This document shows, in pieces, positions 33,899 through 49,848 of a stretch of DNA of 64,000 nucleotides (positions are counted from its first letter, which is position 1; every line of letters starts with the position of its first letter). The stretch is from assembly GCA_020226215.1 (NCBI GenBank), contig CM035233.1, positions 75,893,317 through 75,957,316 on the forward strand, in the 5' to 3' direction. The DNA comes from Sindora glabra (taxonomy: Eukaryota; Streptophyta; Magnoliopsida; Fabales; Fabaceae). Below the pieces are notes generated by a model. The model ran no database searches. It saw nothing but the letters and a program-made list of their open reading frames with translations, and was not told the DNA's origin. A program made the position numbers and the translations under genes.

Positions 33899-35048
33899 CT
33901 TTTTTTGGGCAAACTTGGAAAAATATAATTCAACTATAGTAACAATAGATGCAATTGACAAGTTTTCAAAAATAAATTTTATAATATTGTATATCAATTG
34001 TCCGATTATTTAACATGAAAATTATATTATAAAACAATGAAAACTTAGCTATATATAAACCAAAAATTGAATCCAATATTGTTAACTTCTAATAGAAATT
34101 CCCAAATCTTATGCTAATAGCTATGATTCCCTTTTAACATTCCTCAATATGCTATTCTCTATGATAAGGTGATAGCTTAACATTTGAAGGTAATTTTTAA
34201 ATGCCTAACTTTTAGAAATATCATACTAAAGTATCAATCATGTTACTTAATGTAGGCTTTTTGAAAACCTACTACTACAAGAAAATTATCATTTTTTGAT
34301 GTTCGAATGCATTGGAAATACGTTAGAAAATGTCAATTTCTGATGGATTTTTTATATCCATCAAAACGTCAGTATTTAACTCATTGGAACATTTTTCAAC
34401 ACCCATGGCTATTGGAAATTTTTGATATTGCTTTCGACATCTATATACGTTGTAAATTTTGATGTCCACATACATTGGAGAATCCATCAAAAATTTCTAA
34501 CAGCCAAATACAAAAAAAATCTATGAACATATTGATGACTTTACAATACCACATACTTTTTTTTTCCGATAGCTATAGAGGTCGAAAATATTGACATGGC
34601 ACTTCCATATAGTTATAGTGTTGATATGGTAATGACATGTTAGTATTTTTTGATGGCCACCTATGTCGGAAATGACATGGTAATGATCTCATCTAGACAT
34701 ATCAATTAAGTTGTCTATTTCCGATGCTTTGCAACATTGAAAATTATAATTGGGATATGCCACATCATACTTTCGATGTTATTGTTCATTAGAAAGATAT
34801 TAGAAAGCATGACATGCTAAATTTTTTTTTCCAAAGAATTATATTTTTTTCAAGAAAATTTTTGCTACCTGATTAAATAACTTAGTATCAATTTTTGAAT
34901 ATATACATCCTACTTTAAATCCAATGCAAATTTGAATATATTAAAAATTAAGATCAAAATAATATAGCTATTGTCCCTATAATTCAATCAAAATACCCTA
35001 AACAAAGGTATCAAACTTTTAAACAATTTAAATAAAAAAATTATTTCA

Positions 35049-35387
35049 TCATGCAGTCCCATTATCTTCCTCATCCTCCACTTTTGCATTTTAGTTTGAA
35101 TGATTTTGTTGTGAAACCTATGATGATCCATTAGAATATTGTTATGGCCATATTACTGGATATGTTTAACATGGTTGGACTAGTTGTTGTCTAGAAAAAG
35201 GATGTATAGAAGTATAATGAGACACCATATATGAAAAAAGCTTTTGAATAAGCATTTTAGTATGCATATAGGGAGCAGACATCTGAGTAGGTGATCCACA
35301 CGACATAGAAGACATCTTAGTAGATAGTCCACAAGGCATAGCATGTTGTTGGACATTTGGAGATTGCATTCCAAATTGTTGCATCAT
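35049..35387 (-). pseudogene. Gln/Asn/Ser-rich remnant inside CACTA (copy B)
   Basis: Second copy of 7493-7831, with identical disruptions. Confidence 0.35.
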
Positions 35388-37466
35388 GGATTAAACTGAT
35401 TATAATAGAGTCATCATAGTTATATCCACCTTCATAATTGTACCCACAAAAGTAAATGATTGATGTAATGGTTAAAACATGCCAAAGAAAGCAACAATAA
35501 ACTTAAAAGTAGGGATTGTTGTAATGAGAGAGCACACTGCCTTTCAGTATAAATTAATTTTACAACATCACTCATTTGTATATTATTATGTTATTAAAAA
35601 TTATTAAAATTTATGTATTGGCCTTAAAATTGTTAGTTAATATTAATTTTTTAAAGATATGTTATTTTTTTATTCATTGATATTGTAAAATTTTTATACT
35701 ATTATTAAATTAGGTTTAATTATTTATTAATACCTATATAAATGAATAGAGTTAAATAGAGTAATATTTTATAAGAATAAAATTAATATAAATACTTCAA
35801 GCAAAAAAAAATAAATTTTTCATAAGTTTCCTCAATACATATACTAAATCAATACAATTCTAATATCCAAATTTTATACTGTGGGAATGATAGAATTAAT
35901 ATCCGTACATAAAAAAAGGGAATGTTTCAATTTGGTATGTCAGAATCGATATTCACACACAAATAAAAAGGAATGTACTAATAAATTATTATAAAAATAC
36001 TTTACTTTTTTTAGTAATATTATATATACTTGAAAACAAGATATAAAATTTAGATTTTCAATAAAAATTAATAATTATCATTAAATATGTAATGATAAAA
36101 TAAACTTATATATTTCAAAGCTTATTTGATAAAATGATAGAAATAATTAATTATTCAAATAATTGATTATAATAATTAACTTTAAAATAATTAATTACAA
36201 ATAATATATTTCATGTATGATAAAATTAATCAATAATTAATTATATATAATTTATTTTTATTTTAATGATGTACAAAATAATAATTTTTGGTTGTCAAAT
36301 TATCAAAAAATCATAAAATACATATAATTATATATCAATTAAAATTATTAATTTTTCTAATATTTTTATATTTTTATTTATAAATATATATAATATTATT
36401 TAATATACATTCTTATTTAAAAATATTTATTATTTAATTGAACTATTTTCTATAAATAAGAACATTGCACTTTCTTAGTATTTAAAATAGAATTTATAAT
36501 TATTTTACTATTTCAATAATTCAAATAAAATTATGAATAATTAGTATGAGTAACCTTTTAATATGGAAGCTTGGAGAATTGAGACACATACCCTTGTTTT
36601 CAACTTTACTTGGATGCAACTAAATGCGCAATTGTGTCAATATATAATCCCTCCAGAATATATGTGGAGGAAATGATCATCAGGGCACTATCATGAGTCC
36701 TCCTTTTTCTTTAGCAATAGCAAAAAAGACCCATATTTTATCAAAAAAAATTAGAAGCATATGATCGTTTGACTTAATTTTTGAACTTGATTTTACTTCT
36801 TATGCAATGTACAATATATATATTATGGATGAATTGTAGTGCACAAGGTTTTATGACAATCATTTTTTTGTAAGTAATTGGTAAGATGAAAATTATATGA
36901 TTTGCAATTTATAGATCCATATAATAGGGTAAACAAGAACATTAAATCAGGAGCATTAACGCTTCAATCATTTATATGCATCATCCCGTAATTTAAATCT
37001 ATCTTCTAAACAAATATGTAATTGAAGCAACCTCTATACCCAGTACACAAGAAGAAAATGCAGAGGACATAAGCTTTAAAATATTTGGATTTTCCAATAG
37101 CCCTTCTCCATCCATAAACTCAAGAAGTCTAAAAAATTTGATATACCTTAATAAACTTGAGCAAATTGAAAACCCTTAGTTATGCCAAGCTTATATGCCA
37201 AGCCTAAACTACAACAGAAGATGCTTTCTCAGCATAATGTTATTCAACCTTATAATTAATCCTTATTGCCCTAGCGGCCACAATTGCAATTACAATAAGA
37301 GGTAAGTAGGAGGTTTTTGCATCATAGGTACCAAATTAAACCTTTTCTACACATATCATATTTAATACTGATATACTTAAATACTAAATTCCACTTCATG
37401 CGTGCTAAGGTTGAAAATCTAATCATCAATCTTAAATTCAAACTATTTTCACTATTTTATCAATTA

Positions 37467-37505
37467 GTGTGCGCATGCGCACACACACACACACATATAT
37501 ATATG
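37467..37505. other. Alternating purine-pyrimidine tract (copy B)
   Basis: Second copy of 9910-9948, unchanged in length. That is unusual for a CA/TA repeat in two independent loci and fits a single locus seen twice. Confidence 0.75.
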
Positions 37506-37606
37506 AGTGTGACTAATACCAACACATTATAAGACTTTAATGTCAAGGGTTTTGAGTAAGTTAGATAAACACTAGCCTAAGATTTCTTCATTTTTGAAAT
37601 ATGACA

Positions 37607-37912
37607 TTAACAGCTACTAAAATTTTTTCCAGTTATATGTGTAGAGAATATGCCCCTTAGTTTTTTAACAAATAGGGGTGTATATGTAATAGTATAGAGA
37701 TTTTTTAACAAATAGCTACTAAAATTTTTTATTTTTAGCACTTATAATTAGCACCTGTATCACACTAGTTACAGATTTTTTCTAGTTATATGTGTAGAGA
37801 ATATGGCTCCAATTTTTTAACAAACAGGGGTGTATATGTAATAGTATAGAGATATTTTAACAAATAGCTACTAAATTTTTTTATTTTTAGCACTTATAAT
37901 TAGGACATGTAT
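37607..37912. repeat. Two tandem copies of a 153-bp unit (copy B)
   Basis: Second copy of 10050-10355. Confidence 0.85.
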
Positions 37913-40035
37913 CGCATCATTAGTTTGAGAATTGACCATTTGCAAAATTCATTTTCTTGTTTCAAGTACAACCCTCTTACTATGTGGTGATTTATATGCC
38001 ACCTCTTTCCTTTTATGTCTATTTGTTTCATCCATATTATTATCTCTCTTCACTAATACTTCATGTGGGACCTTCTTTAAAACACCACTATTTTGGTTCC
38101 ATATACCATCCATCTCAAACACCTCATTGTTCAGTATAGCAAAAGGTAAGTCTTATAGCCTACCCACTTCACCTACCTTCATATCTCTAATAGTAAAACA
38201 ACATTAAGGTTAAGCAGCAAATTAGGTGACAATCATTTAACAGTGAAACTAAGTCTTATGTTTATTTTAATGCAAAATATAAACTATAGCAACAAAACAT
38301 GCAAAAATAGCAGATTTATCTTAGTAATGTTGTTGCATTTAGGAGGAACTCGGACATCATTAGTTTACTGCCATTAACAATTTCCATATGACAAGCCAGA
38401 TTTCTACTAGATTTAAATGCTCAAAGCTACATATATAAACTAGTCTGGAAAAAGTAAAGTTCAAGGACATACTTTTGGCGTGACGCAATATCAAAAGGGC
38501 ATAAAACATCAAAGATGGTACAAGATTGTAGAATCTAAATCAGAATTTCAAGAATACCTTTTCTTCAGAGATGATGAACAAGAATTCTAATAGGATTAAG
38601 CACTTGGGAGAAGCCTTAAAAGGGTGTTCAAATTAAATTATTTGAATAACTCAAAGGGGGATAATAGCAAAAGGCTTCTTTTAGGGCCTTTAGGTTCATT
38701 GTTAAGTATACGAATTAAGTAACATTGGAATAATTTAAGATAGATTAATAGTTTCCATTAAGTACAAATTAAGTACAAGTAGTTAGCTTCCAAGAAATTT
38801 AAGAAGACACCCCCATAATCAAAATTTGACAACTTCATGCCATTCTTTAAACTACACATTTTTATTTTTCTACTAGTTACAATGTTTCTATAATTGAACT
38901 ATATTTTGCCATTCCAATAATTCATATCAATCTATTAATAAAAAAATTGGGAAATCAAACTATCTATAGAAACTTATTCTTATTAAGGAAGAAAGTAATT
39001 GAAAGAATTAGAAGAAAAGGAAAACTTAAATTAGACCCATTAAAGGAATAAAAAAATGATTAACAAAGAGAGCAAGAAAAGGTAATAATAGCAAAACCTA
39101 GATCAAAAACATTATCACCTATGAAATATCATTATCATCATAATTTATAAACAAGAAAGATAGCAGAAGAAAAACTCATGAATAACTACTTAGCTACTTC
39201 AAAATCTATAGAATTAGTGTTGGTGAATCTCCTTCTCTTGGTAGCTACTGGAGAAGAAGCATCTAAAATCATTAGAGAATAGTCCTCAATCTTATGCAAT
39301 TGTTCATATATGGCGAGATTATGAAGTCTTAGCACTTGATCGCTCTTTTGATGTCAAAACTCGATTAATTTGATTTGTCCCACTTTTAAGCCATTCCAGC
39401 ACTACAGTTCTATCAAATAGAAAGGACACATTTGTTTGGTGGCTCTTGTTGGCTTGATTAATGGTGAGGAGTGGTGGTGGCTCTTGACTGATGATGAAGA
39501 GTGGTAGGTTAGGGTAGAAAAATGGTGATTGGAACCAAAATGAAAGGGGATCGAATTATTTCTTGGCTTTGGAAAATGATTCCAACTTTTTTGATGGCCT
39601 TCTAAGGTCCAAGAATGTCACAAATATGTCTAGTACACAACATTCTAATGCTTGTAAATGTTAGAAACACCATATCAGTAACTATTGCAAGATTTCTTAT
39701 ATTATGTAATATCAATAATTGATGACATGACTTTTTTAATTTCATAAAATTATTTATTAACTTTTCTAAATCTAAGGGGGCACAAACATAAAAAAAATAA
39801 CATATATATTTTTTAATTTACAATCAACATTCTGATGTCCGGAATTGATGATCGAAGACCTGTCAAAAAATAACGTCAAAAATTGATTAATTTTTTGTAG
39901 TGTACAACAAATGAAAAAAATATTGAATCAGTACTATTTGCATTAATCACATAAGATATATACATGTAAAATCTAATCTATATATAATAAAGATAACTTA
40001 ATTTAAGATGAAAACTTTATGTTATTGTATTGGAT

Positions 40036-40275
40036 TTATTTTTCATCATCATCGATCTTTTTTCCATTATCTTTCTTTTCTTCTTCTTCTTCATTTTCCT
40101 TATCCTTCTAAACTTTTTCTTCATCATCAAGATCATCAAAGTCATCATATATAATTTTTTTAGTGTGACTAATTTCTTTAAAAGATCATGAATCATCCTT
40201 CAATAAATAAATAAACCGCTTCATTGTCAATACATGCCTTGAATTATCACTAAGCAAATGAATCTCTTCATTCTT
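40036..40275 (-). pseudogene. Unidentified coding remnant with acidic C-terminus (copy B)
   Basis: Second copy of 12479-12718 with the same two internal stops. Confidence 0.35.
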
Positions 40276-42979
40276 AATAAGTGTTGGTAATTAGTTATGT
40301 TACTTATAATATTAGAAAGCAACCATGACATCATTTTATTAATAGAGAATCAAATCATTTTTAGTGGTGTCTCTATTATCTTGTGTGACTAACACTTTAT
40401 ATTTTGTTGATGATCTGGTTAAAACTTATTTCATTGAAAAATTACTAGTATTATAACTTTGTCATGCATTTCTGTTGTAATACTATATTTTCTTTAACCA
40501 TTAATCACACCATAATATGAATATAAACATGAATATAAACATAAACATAATTATTAACATGAACATACCTATTTGTTTGAAACCTAAACTCAACAAATAT
40601 AATCAAACAAGTATCTTTTAAGTAACCTCTTCAAATATTTGAAACTACAAAATAAAATTTAAAGAAAAATCAAATAACAAAAATTGGACATAATAATTTT
40701 GTAATAAAGAAATTAAATAAATTAAAAATCAATCTACACATAAAATATAACATCTAATAAAAAAATGCAATTTATTCTAAAAAAATATTAGCATAATCAT
40801 AACATAATTTGATATACAAATTTAACTACTTAAGATTTCAACTATTATAATTCTAGCTTTATATTTTCAAATAAAACAATGTTGTAATATATGTATGAAG
40901 TATATTTTTAAAAACTAAAGTGTTAACTATTATAATTCTAACTTTACAACTAAACATTTTCTATATATCTCCTTATCTAAAGGTAGATTAATTATAATAT
41001 TGACAAAATTAATATAAAATCATAATAAAAAATTAATGTAAATATTGTAATACCGTAATTAACAATAAATCATCATATTTAAATTGAATCAAAGTAGAAA
41101 AAATTCCAATTACATATAAACCCTAATTTCTTTTTATTAAATCCTAAATTATTAAATTGAGAAATTTAACTTATATTCAAAGTTCTAAAACATTCCAATA
41201 CTTAAATAATACATGAAAATTATAATATAAATCTTAATTATTAGAGACATTTAAGAAAATTTTCACAAAATAATCAAATAAACCTAATATTATATTAAAT
41301 TTTTTATAGAAAAAATAAGCAATTAAAAGAAAGAAAGCAAAATAAAAAAGCTCTTGAAGATGACAAATGGCAGTGGAGAGCTCAAAGGATGATGGTAGAG
41401 GCCATAATAGCTCAATGATGGTAGGAAAGAGAAGAAAATGCAACCTTAAAAAAATAAAGAGCATCCATCACAAGTTGATTATATTTGAAGATTAGTGATG
41501 TATTTATTGATAGATTGCTCTATCATTGATTTGATTTTAATAATATGTTACGTTAAAGTTAACGACATATTATTACTGAAAAAGGCATGCATTAAACATT
41601 ATATTAAAATTAAATTATTATTAATTTTTTTAACCCATACTTTACATGAATTTTGTAATAATCTCACGAAAAATATGATAATCAGATTTACAAATTATTT
41701 TATGGATATGATAAAGTAATTTTATACATTTATGATAAGATTATGTGAATTGATTAATTTGAATTATTGCATTTTTCTTTTTGTAGTATGATATATATTT
41801 TGTTAACAATATTAATAGAGGAAATGTGAGAAGGCAAATCTAAAATTTGCAAATAAACAAACTATAAATTGCAAGAATGGCAAGTTAGTTAATGGCTAAT
41901 CATGTCTTAGAAATAAAGTTTCATAAATCTTAAATATCACATATTAAGAAATTTTCAATTGAATGTTAAGTTTGCTAGATGATAACATGTGCACTTTTCA
42001 TTGAATGAACAAATTCTCTAGTAAAAAAAAAAAGCTTAAGCAATTAAAAAAGAGAAAGAAACAAATCAATGAGGCATAAGGTAAAGTTCCTACATAGAAC
42101 ATCAAGTAAAGAGAGAGGTTAATTAAAACGTTAAAGATTAGTATTTAATTTGGATGGAATGACAAAAAATATATATTGAAATATAAATGATAAATATCAA
42201 CAATATCCAATATCCCTTATATATAACATAGCAAACCATGAAGCTACTTGCTAAAAAATATAAGTTACATAAATTTTATTTTTAAAATTTTTTACATCAT
42301 ATAAATATATAAACATCTAATTTTTATATTACATATGCTCCTAAAAAAAGATATTATATTAAATTTTCTTTAAATTTGTAATTAATAGATGTAAAACAAA
42401 CTTTTGGAAAAAATATCATATAACCTCTATCCTTTAAAAACTAATTTGACGGTTTACTTTATATAATATCTTATCCTATGTCATGGTTAAGAGTGTTTGA
42501 CTATTAGAAGGCATAATTTATAACATAATATTATTACTGTTTTTGAACTAAGCAACAAATTAGATGGAGTTTCTATGTTTAAGTATGATAAAAATAGTAG
42601 TAAGTATAATAATAAGGATATTTATTAAGTAAATGAACAAATATTTTTTCATAAATTTTGACAATTTGTAATGACTAAATTTCTTCTCTAAATTCAATGT
42701 TAAAAAATAAGTAATATGATTATTTAGATAATTATTTTTGCTACATTTGAATGAAATATTAATTGATGATATTGATAACCATACTTTTACATTTAACTTG
42801 TAAATTCTTCTAGAAGCTTTTTCATGAGTTATTATAGAATTTATTTATATATGTGTTTATAAGTTATCATACACATGGTTTATCTCTAAAAAAAATATGA
42901 TCTTATAGTATCATTGTTAAAAGAAAACTCTACCATGCATGAATAGAAGTATAATTTATTCCGTCCAAATTTGTCCCAT

Positions 42980-43387
42980 GAAGACTAATAATATCATGAT
43001 TTTTATAAAGATATTATGTTTAACACATTGTTAAGAACCTATATATAGTATACAACTAAACTACCATAAACTATACTTAAAAGCCCCACCATTATTTGAA
43101 TCCTTCTTCATGAAAGCATGCAAAGACTCAAAAGTTCTTAATAACCTTCAATTGTATTTAATCAAGTGTAGATTAAGGAATGGATAAGGGATAAGCATTG
43201 CAATGAAGACAAATAATTTCATGATTTTTGTAAAGATACAATGTTTAGCATAAAATTTACTATGTACCAATATATAGCATAAAACCAAACTAATATGAAT
43301 TATATCTAAAAGCTTTATTATTATTTGAATCCTCCTCCATGCAAGTACATAACGACTCAAAAGCTTTTGCCTTCCTTCAAGAAAAGA
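42980..43387. repeat. Diverged 225-bp tandem duplication (copy B)
   Basis: Second copy of 15423-15830. Confidence 0.75.
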
Positions 43388-44983
43388 AAACCTAAAGCTT
43401 AAACAACCAAATAAATGAAAGAATACAAAAATTCATTTAAAACAAAAAACTTATATGGATTAAAAATACAAAATTCATGATTTCAAAAATAACTCCCCTG
43501 TATTGGCCATTATAAGGATTAATTAATGAATAAAAAATTTGATTTTCCTTATCTTTTCTATGAGTTTATAGTTGATAGGATACTTAAATCGGAATTCACA
43601 TAGTGTTTAGGTTATGATTAAATATAAAGTGGTTAAGGAAACCTAACTTGATTAAATATGAAAAATTCTATTGGGCCATTAAAAGTCTAATAAGTTAAAA
43701 GTGTACACTTACTTTCAACCACAATAGCTTACTAGGCATTTTTCAATTTACAAAAGTGATCATAAAAATTGGACCTAAAATTTTAATTCTTGGGTCAAGC
43801 TCAGAATATTTAAAATAAAAAACTTAATTAATGATACTCCATTAAAATATTTTTATATGCAGAACGTAAGACAATAGCCCTTAGAACCATAATCCATTTT
43901 TAAGTGCCAACTTTGAAAACAGAGTAAAAAGTAGAAAAGTAGGAAACAAACCCTACCTTTCACATCACACATTGTCACATTCCAGTGGTAAATTGCAAAA
44001 AAATTTTATCAAAAAAAAATTCAACTCTAATGCAAAAGCCATTACTTGGAACAAGAGATGAATGGGAAACAAATCAAAGGAATGGGTGGGAAATTTAGGC
44101 TAAATGACTATTTTTTAGGTTTTAAATATCAACATATTCTAAAGTAAGTATTTTCTCTTTTTACTTTTTCTTTTACTTTCCCAAAGTACATAGATAGTGC
44201 ATTAATCTATATTGAAGTCCTAAATTCCTATATAATCTATCTCTTGCTCAAAATTTTCTTTAAAATTAGTCTTATAATTCTTAGAACTAACATAGACAAT
44301 TAGATAATAGACTTCAGTCTCATGCTACGTAGACACCAAGGGGAATAATACTAGCTAACTTATTATATTAGGCATATAAACTGACTTATTACTTAAGCAA
44401 CTAGGAAATTGATAAAATTGTCAACAAATATAAAACACGTGTAGTATCGCTTCTTTAAAGTTTCATTATCAAGAAATAACAATTATACTTTTAGCACAGT
44501 TTAAAAATAATTTCTACATCCTTAAAGTCAAATTACATACAACTAAGGTAATATGAAGTTGGTTCTATAACAAGTAACCAAATGTCAACATAAATGTACT
44601 GAAAAGCTACTGCAATGTCAAAGTAATAACGAAGATCATATATTATGAACAAATCTATTAACAATGTTGCTTGTCTATCTAAAATCGTAATATATCATAT
44701 GTAAGCATTTTAGACTATGCACTAGTTGCTCCATGGGACAATGACTGCCATATCATTATTACATTTGGTTCTTGTATATTTAGATCTTAATTGTTATTAG
44801 ACATCTTCTTGCAAATTCATGAAAGATATTAAATAAAAAATATATGTCTTGAAAGGCAGATTAACTTCATAAAAGCCTAAAACTGTTGGAATATGATATA
44901 TAAATCACAAAATCAATTTCATTATGGTTTTGGTATGACCTTCATTCATCATAATTTTTAATTATTAAATTTTAACTAACATC

Positions 44984-45030
<47 letters not shown>
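44984..45030. repeat. TTA trinucleotide microsatellite, 15 units (copy B)
   Basis: Fifteen TTA units plus TT against thirteen in copy A. It is the largest length difference in the interior of the duplication. Confidence 0.95.
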
Positions 45031-46778
45031 TATACTTTAATTGAATTTATCCTTTTCATTTATATGTTTAGGAAAAAATTTTCCTTTCTTGTTTTTCAAT
45101 TTCTAAAATTGTATTATTTCAACGCAAGTAAAATCTCTTATTTTTTTAATATAATAGTCATAACACATAAGACATTCTATAATTTTCACCATTTTCTTCC
45201 ATGCAAATAGGGAATCTAAGCAAAAATAAATTATGACGAATATTACTATGCACACTACACATGTAAATAAAGCATGATTAATAGTCCTAAACTTAAATAT
45301 TCCAAGGAAAATAAAAGGATAGATATAAATACTTAACAAATTTAATATAATTTTTATTATTTGTTTGTGAATATGTCTTAAAAAGGTAACAAAAGACTTT
45401 CAATTAATATGGAGAAGTAAATATATAAAACTTCAAAATATAAGAGAATTTTTAAGAAAACATTGCAAAAGAGGGAGAAAGTTAAACCACAATAAAAATC
45501 AGAAATAAAATAAGAAAAGAATTACAACAATAAAACTCTGAAGAAAATAAGATGTGCCAAAAACTTTATTAACACTCTCAAACTTTATAGATACACATGA
45601 AAAAGTAAAATGATCTTGAAAACTCAAATAACAAACTAAAACCTAAAGGTTAGAAAGTATATAGATTGTTAAGCTAATGTTAATGTTCACATTTCTTGTA
45701 ACTATATAAAAAGAGAAACTTAATAAATAATCTTGGTTCATGTGAATCATGTCTATCCATATTTTATTGGTGGTGCTAGGCTACAAAAGTTACCCTTACA
45801 GACTTCCATATTAACTACATTTCCAAAGCAGATACAAATCTATTTCTTTTATTATTCTTCTTAATTAATTAACACACAAATATTCATTCAAATAACAAAA
45901 CTTATGCAATGGATCAACCAAGAATAAATTAATAAGAGATATTTCAAATTAACCATTATAAAGAGATTATTATATTAAGAGGTATGTCGAATTGACCATA
46001 ATACTAATTAGTACTATATATGTTCGAACTTTATAAAAAATAAGATTACACTTTAAAATGTAGAAATATAAATCAAGAATAAAAAAAATTAAAGTGAATT
46101 AATCAAACAAAATTAAACACAATTGGATTTCAAACATGGAAATCAATCAATCTAAATTAAACAAGGAATCATGTATTCAAATGACTAAAGAACATAAATC
46201 GAATTTCGCAAATAGAAATTAGAATCATAATTTCAAAGGATTAGATTACATAAATCAAGCATTACAAATTGAAATCAATCACTTAAAATTAATCATAGAT
46301 AGAATCATATTATTTCAAAAAAAATATAGTATATAACTCATGCTTTACAAATTGAGCTATTGTCAAAGCATAAATCTATTGCATCTAAAAATTAAATGTA
46401 GAAGGAAAAGAAGAAAAACTTATAGATCTAGAAGGAAATCAACCTCTAATTCCAAAATATTTCAATAAGAGCATTTAACCAAATCTAAAAATGAAAAAAA
46501 AAGGTTCAAAAATTGAAATCAAACCTACGTTTTAACCACCAATATGGAAACAAATAATGCAAGAAAAATAGAAGAAGCATCTATAAACTCAATTAATCAT
46601 ACATTCCACCAATGAAGTAAAAAAAAAATAATAATCCCCTTTACAAAATCACATGGATGTGAGAGAAAGAGGAAGGACCATACATTTGAAGTTTTGAACA
46701 TAAAAAATAAAATGTTAATAAATCCAACCAAATATTTTCTGAAGAAGTTTTGAAAATTAAAGATAAAATTCAAATAAT

Positions 46779-47251
46779 TGTTAGATTTTTCAGTGGAAAC
46801 CTATTAATTTAATAAATAAAATATAAAAAGTTTAATCCAATATCAAAATGACTATCCAATTTAAGTCCAAATAGCAATCTAATCTACCTAATGTGATAAT
46901 AGATAGTTTTCAATGATAGATCAAGTACCCACTAACTATTAAAATATATAAATAAGAATTGTTATCCTTAAACTCAAGTTTTGTTTTATTCTATTCACTT
47001 TCCATCAATAATAATTTCTTTTTCTAAAATATTTAATTTGTAACTAGGATTGATAGAAGTAATAATTCTTATTGAAAGTCCATGATCAAGATAAATAGTG
47101 GGTAGATTGTGAAATAGATCATGATTCATATACATCATTTATCACAAATGAATTCATCAGATATTTCTTATATTTCCATTTAATCTACATACTAATATTG
47201 TATTTTTCACATGATTCAATTAGAATTATCATTATTAAAAATATTTTATTA
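46779..47251 (+). repeat. 5' LTR of the Copia element (copy B)
   Basis: Second copy of 19216-19688, the same length. Confidence 0.88.
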
Positions 47252-49205
47252 ATTAGTATTAGAACTTATGAATCATGTGAATTAGATATGTTATTAAGTA
47301 GAAAATACTATGAATCTCCAATTATTTCATAGCCCTCAATTTTTTTTGTTATAAATAATGCTTTGTTATTTATATTTATGATATGCAAATTTTGCATATT
47401 TAGTTTTATCATGATTTACTATATGCATAATATTTTTCTTTTGAATACACATATTGTTATGTGGTGTAATTTTCAAAGAACAAGTATGACTATGAATTGT
47501 CATGCATCAAAAATTATTTTTAATATACTATTTTGGTTTTCTTGTATATCAACAGTAGAAGCATGTTCATATCCGGCATATTGTTTTTCCATGAAAGTTC
47601 CGAATATTTGTTTACCTAGTATGGACATGTTTATATGAGATTTCAATTTTTATATATTTTCCTCAAATAAAATTCATTTTGGTAATTTTATGTTTAATTT
47701 TTTTTAGGAAACTAGTTTTTGCACGAAAAAGTTTTATGGTAATTCTATAATGCATATTATTTTTGCAAAAAAAATGGATAGCATTTATAGTGTTTAAGTC
47801 TAGAATTTTTTTTAATTTTTTTTTAAACCTTCTAGAAAAATTTTAGTAAGAAATTTGTACTTAAAAGGGTATTTTTAAAAATCCTCCATTAATGGAGTTT
47901 TAAAAAGTTCAATGTCAAAAGTTATAAATTTTTAATGGAATTTTTATTGTTAAAATCTAAGTAAGAATCGATTTTTATCATAGTATAACACATTTAGAAG
48001 CAAAATGACTAATTTTTTATGAGTTTTCTATTTTAAAATTGTTGAAACCATTAATAAATTTTTTTTGAAAAATTAGCACTCAATTGAACTAAGATTAAAT
48101 TCAATTTTTTCTTCAAAAATTTTACATTAAATGCATTAAAATGTATTAAAGTGGCATTATGTGTAAAAATCATGTTGAAAAATATATTCAAATTGCAAAA
48201 ATTGAACTTAGATTATGCGAGTTTAAAATCGAGCCACTTGATCTGGATTTCAGACTTGGCGCCAAGTTGAAAAAGTTGAATAGCATGAGCTGTCTGGGAT
48301 ACCTACGTGCAATGCTTGACGCACAGTACTGTGCGAGTTGTATGGGATGTTGCTTACACTACTGGATTCCTCTATTTGAGCTAAATTTTTTAGGTATTTT
48401 TTCATATTTTTTAAATTAAAAAAATCTTAATTATTTTTTTACCTATTTAATTTAAATAGTTAGTTAATTCTATTTTGGGCTAAAAATTTTATTACAATAT
48501 TCTTACATTTTTTGCTTTCACATATTTTTATGAAATTTTTAGACACTGTTCAATCCATTAATTATTTTTTGTATGTATATAGAAAAAAATTTTAGAAAAT
48601 TATTTAGACTTATATTATACTATAAAATATTATATAATTGTAAACTCACCCATCGTGGGCCTAATTGTATAAAATTTTATTTACTTTAAGAAAATTATAG
48701 TTAGATTAAGAAAAACATTATTTTAATAGTATTTTAATATCTTCTTAGTAGGATATTATTAATGTGATTTGTTGATGATAATATAAATGTAGGAATAAAT
48801 ATTATATTTCTAAAATTTTGATCATCCTATCAGTGTTAAATTTTAGAAATATAATATTTAGTCCTTATATTATATTATAGAGCCTTTAATACCATATTGG
48901 TATTGAGCTTTATAGTGTAATATTGAATTCAATTACATAATTACTAAGAGAATTTTTTAGTATGATTAAAGTTAAATATGCATTAATATTTTAAATTTAT
49001 TTTCTTAACTTTTCTACTTATGTAATTAAATGCAATTAAGACACTTAATAGAATAAATCATGAGGATTGGGCTAATAGAATAAATCATGAGGATTGGGCT
49101 AAGTCGTTAAAATTATATCTCACTATCTCCAATCTTAATTTGGTAATTAGGGAGATAGAGTTTCAAATTAATGTTAAGTCTATAGTAGCCTAAAAAGTTT
49201 ATTAG

Positions 49206-49848
49206 GAAAAATGGACTCATTCTAATAGAGTATGCTTAATAGTGATAAAGTACACAACAAACAAGATTATAAAAGAGAATGTTTTTGAAACAACAAATAT
49301 GAAAGTGTTCTTGGATTCTATAACTGAAAAATAAAAAAAGTTTGATAAGGTTGAAAAAGGAATAATATTTATCATTACTTGAAAATCTATATACGATGGT
49401 GTTAGTAGGGTTAGTAAGCACATTCTGTGATTGGTTAATTACTATAATAAGTTGAAAAGCATGCAAATTGATCTGAGGGAAGGTTATTTAACTTAGCATG
49501 TGCTAGAGTCTTTCTCATTTCAATTTAGTGTTTTAAAGATATCTTATAATACTAAAAAAACTAAAAGGACCATTAATAAGTTCATTTCTATAATTACATA
49601 GGTTGAGAAAGATATAAAAAAAGGTAAGGCTCAAGTGATAAGCTATATGTCACATGGCACAAATTCAAACCGTGGTGCAAAAGTTAATTAGAAAGATAGC
49701 AAAGGTAATTACAATTATAGAAAGAAGATGGGTAAGAAAGGTGAATGTAGTGGACACCAGCGTTATAAACCTAATAAGATCCAATTCAAGGGTAATTGTC
49801 ATTTTACAAGAAGTATGGACATAAAAAAGTAGATTGCTTTAAGTATTA
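49206..49848 (+). pseudogene. Copia gag remnant (copy B)
   Basis: Second copy of 21643-22285 with the same stops and knuckle frameshift. Two substitutions lie just upstream (49123 and 49197). Confidence 0.85.

Larger units (their letters stand above)
34273..39902 (-). mobile_element. CACTA (En/Spm) transposon (copy B)
   Basis: Second copy of 6717-12345 with the same termini and the same TAC target duplications (34270-34272 and 39903-39905). One extra A in a homopolymer near 35807 is the only length change noticed. It almost certainly represents the same physical element. Confidence 0.82.
39903..46773. other. AT-rich region between CACTA and Copia, no intact gene (copy B)
   Basis: Second copy of 12346-19210. 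The same contents recur: acidic remnant at 40036-40275, tandem duplication at 42980-43387 and TTA microsatellite at 44984-45030. Confidence 0.6.
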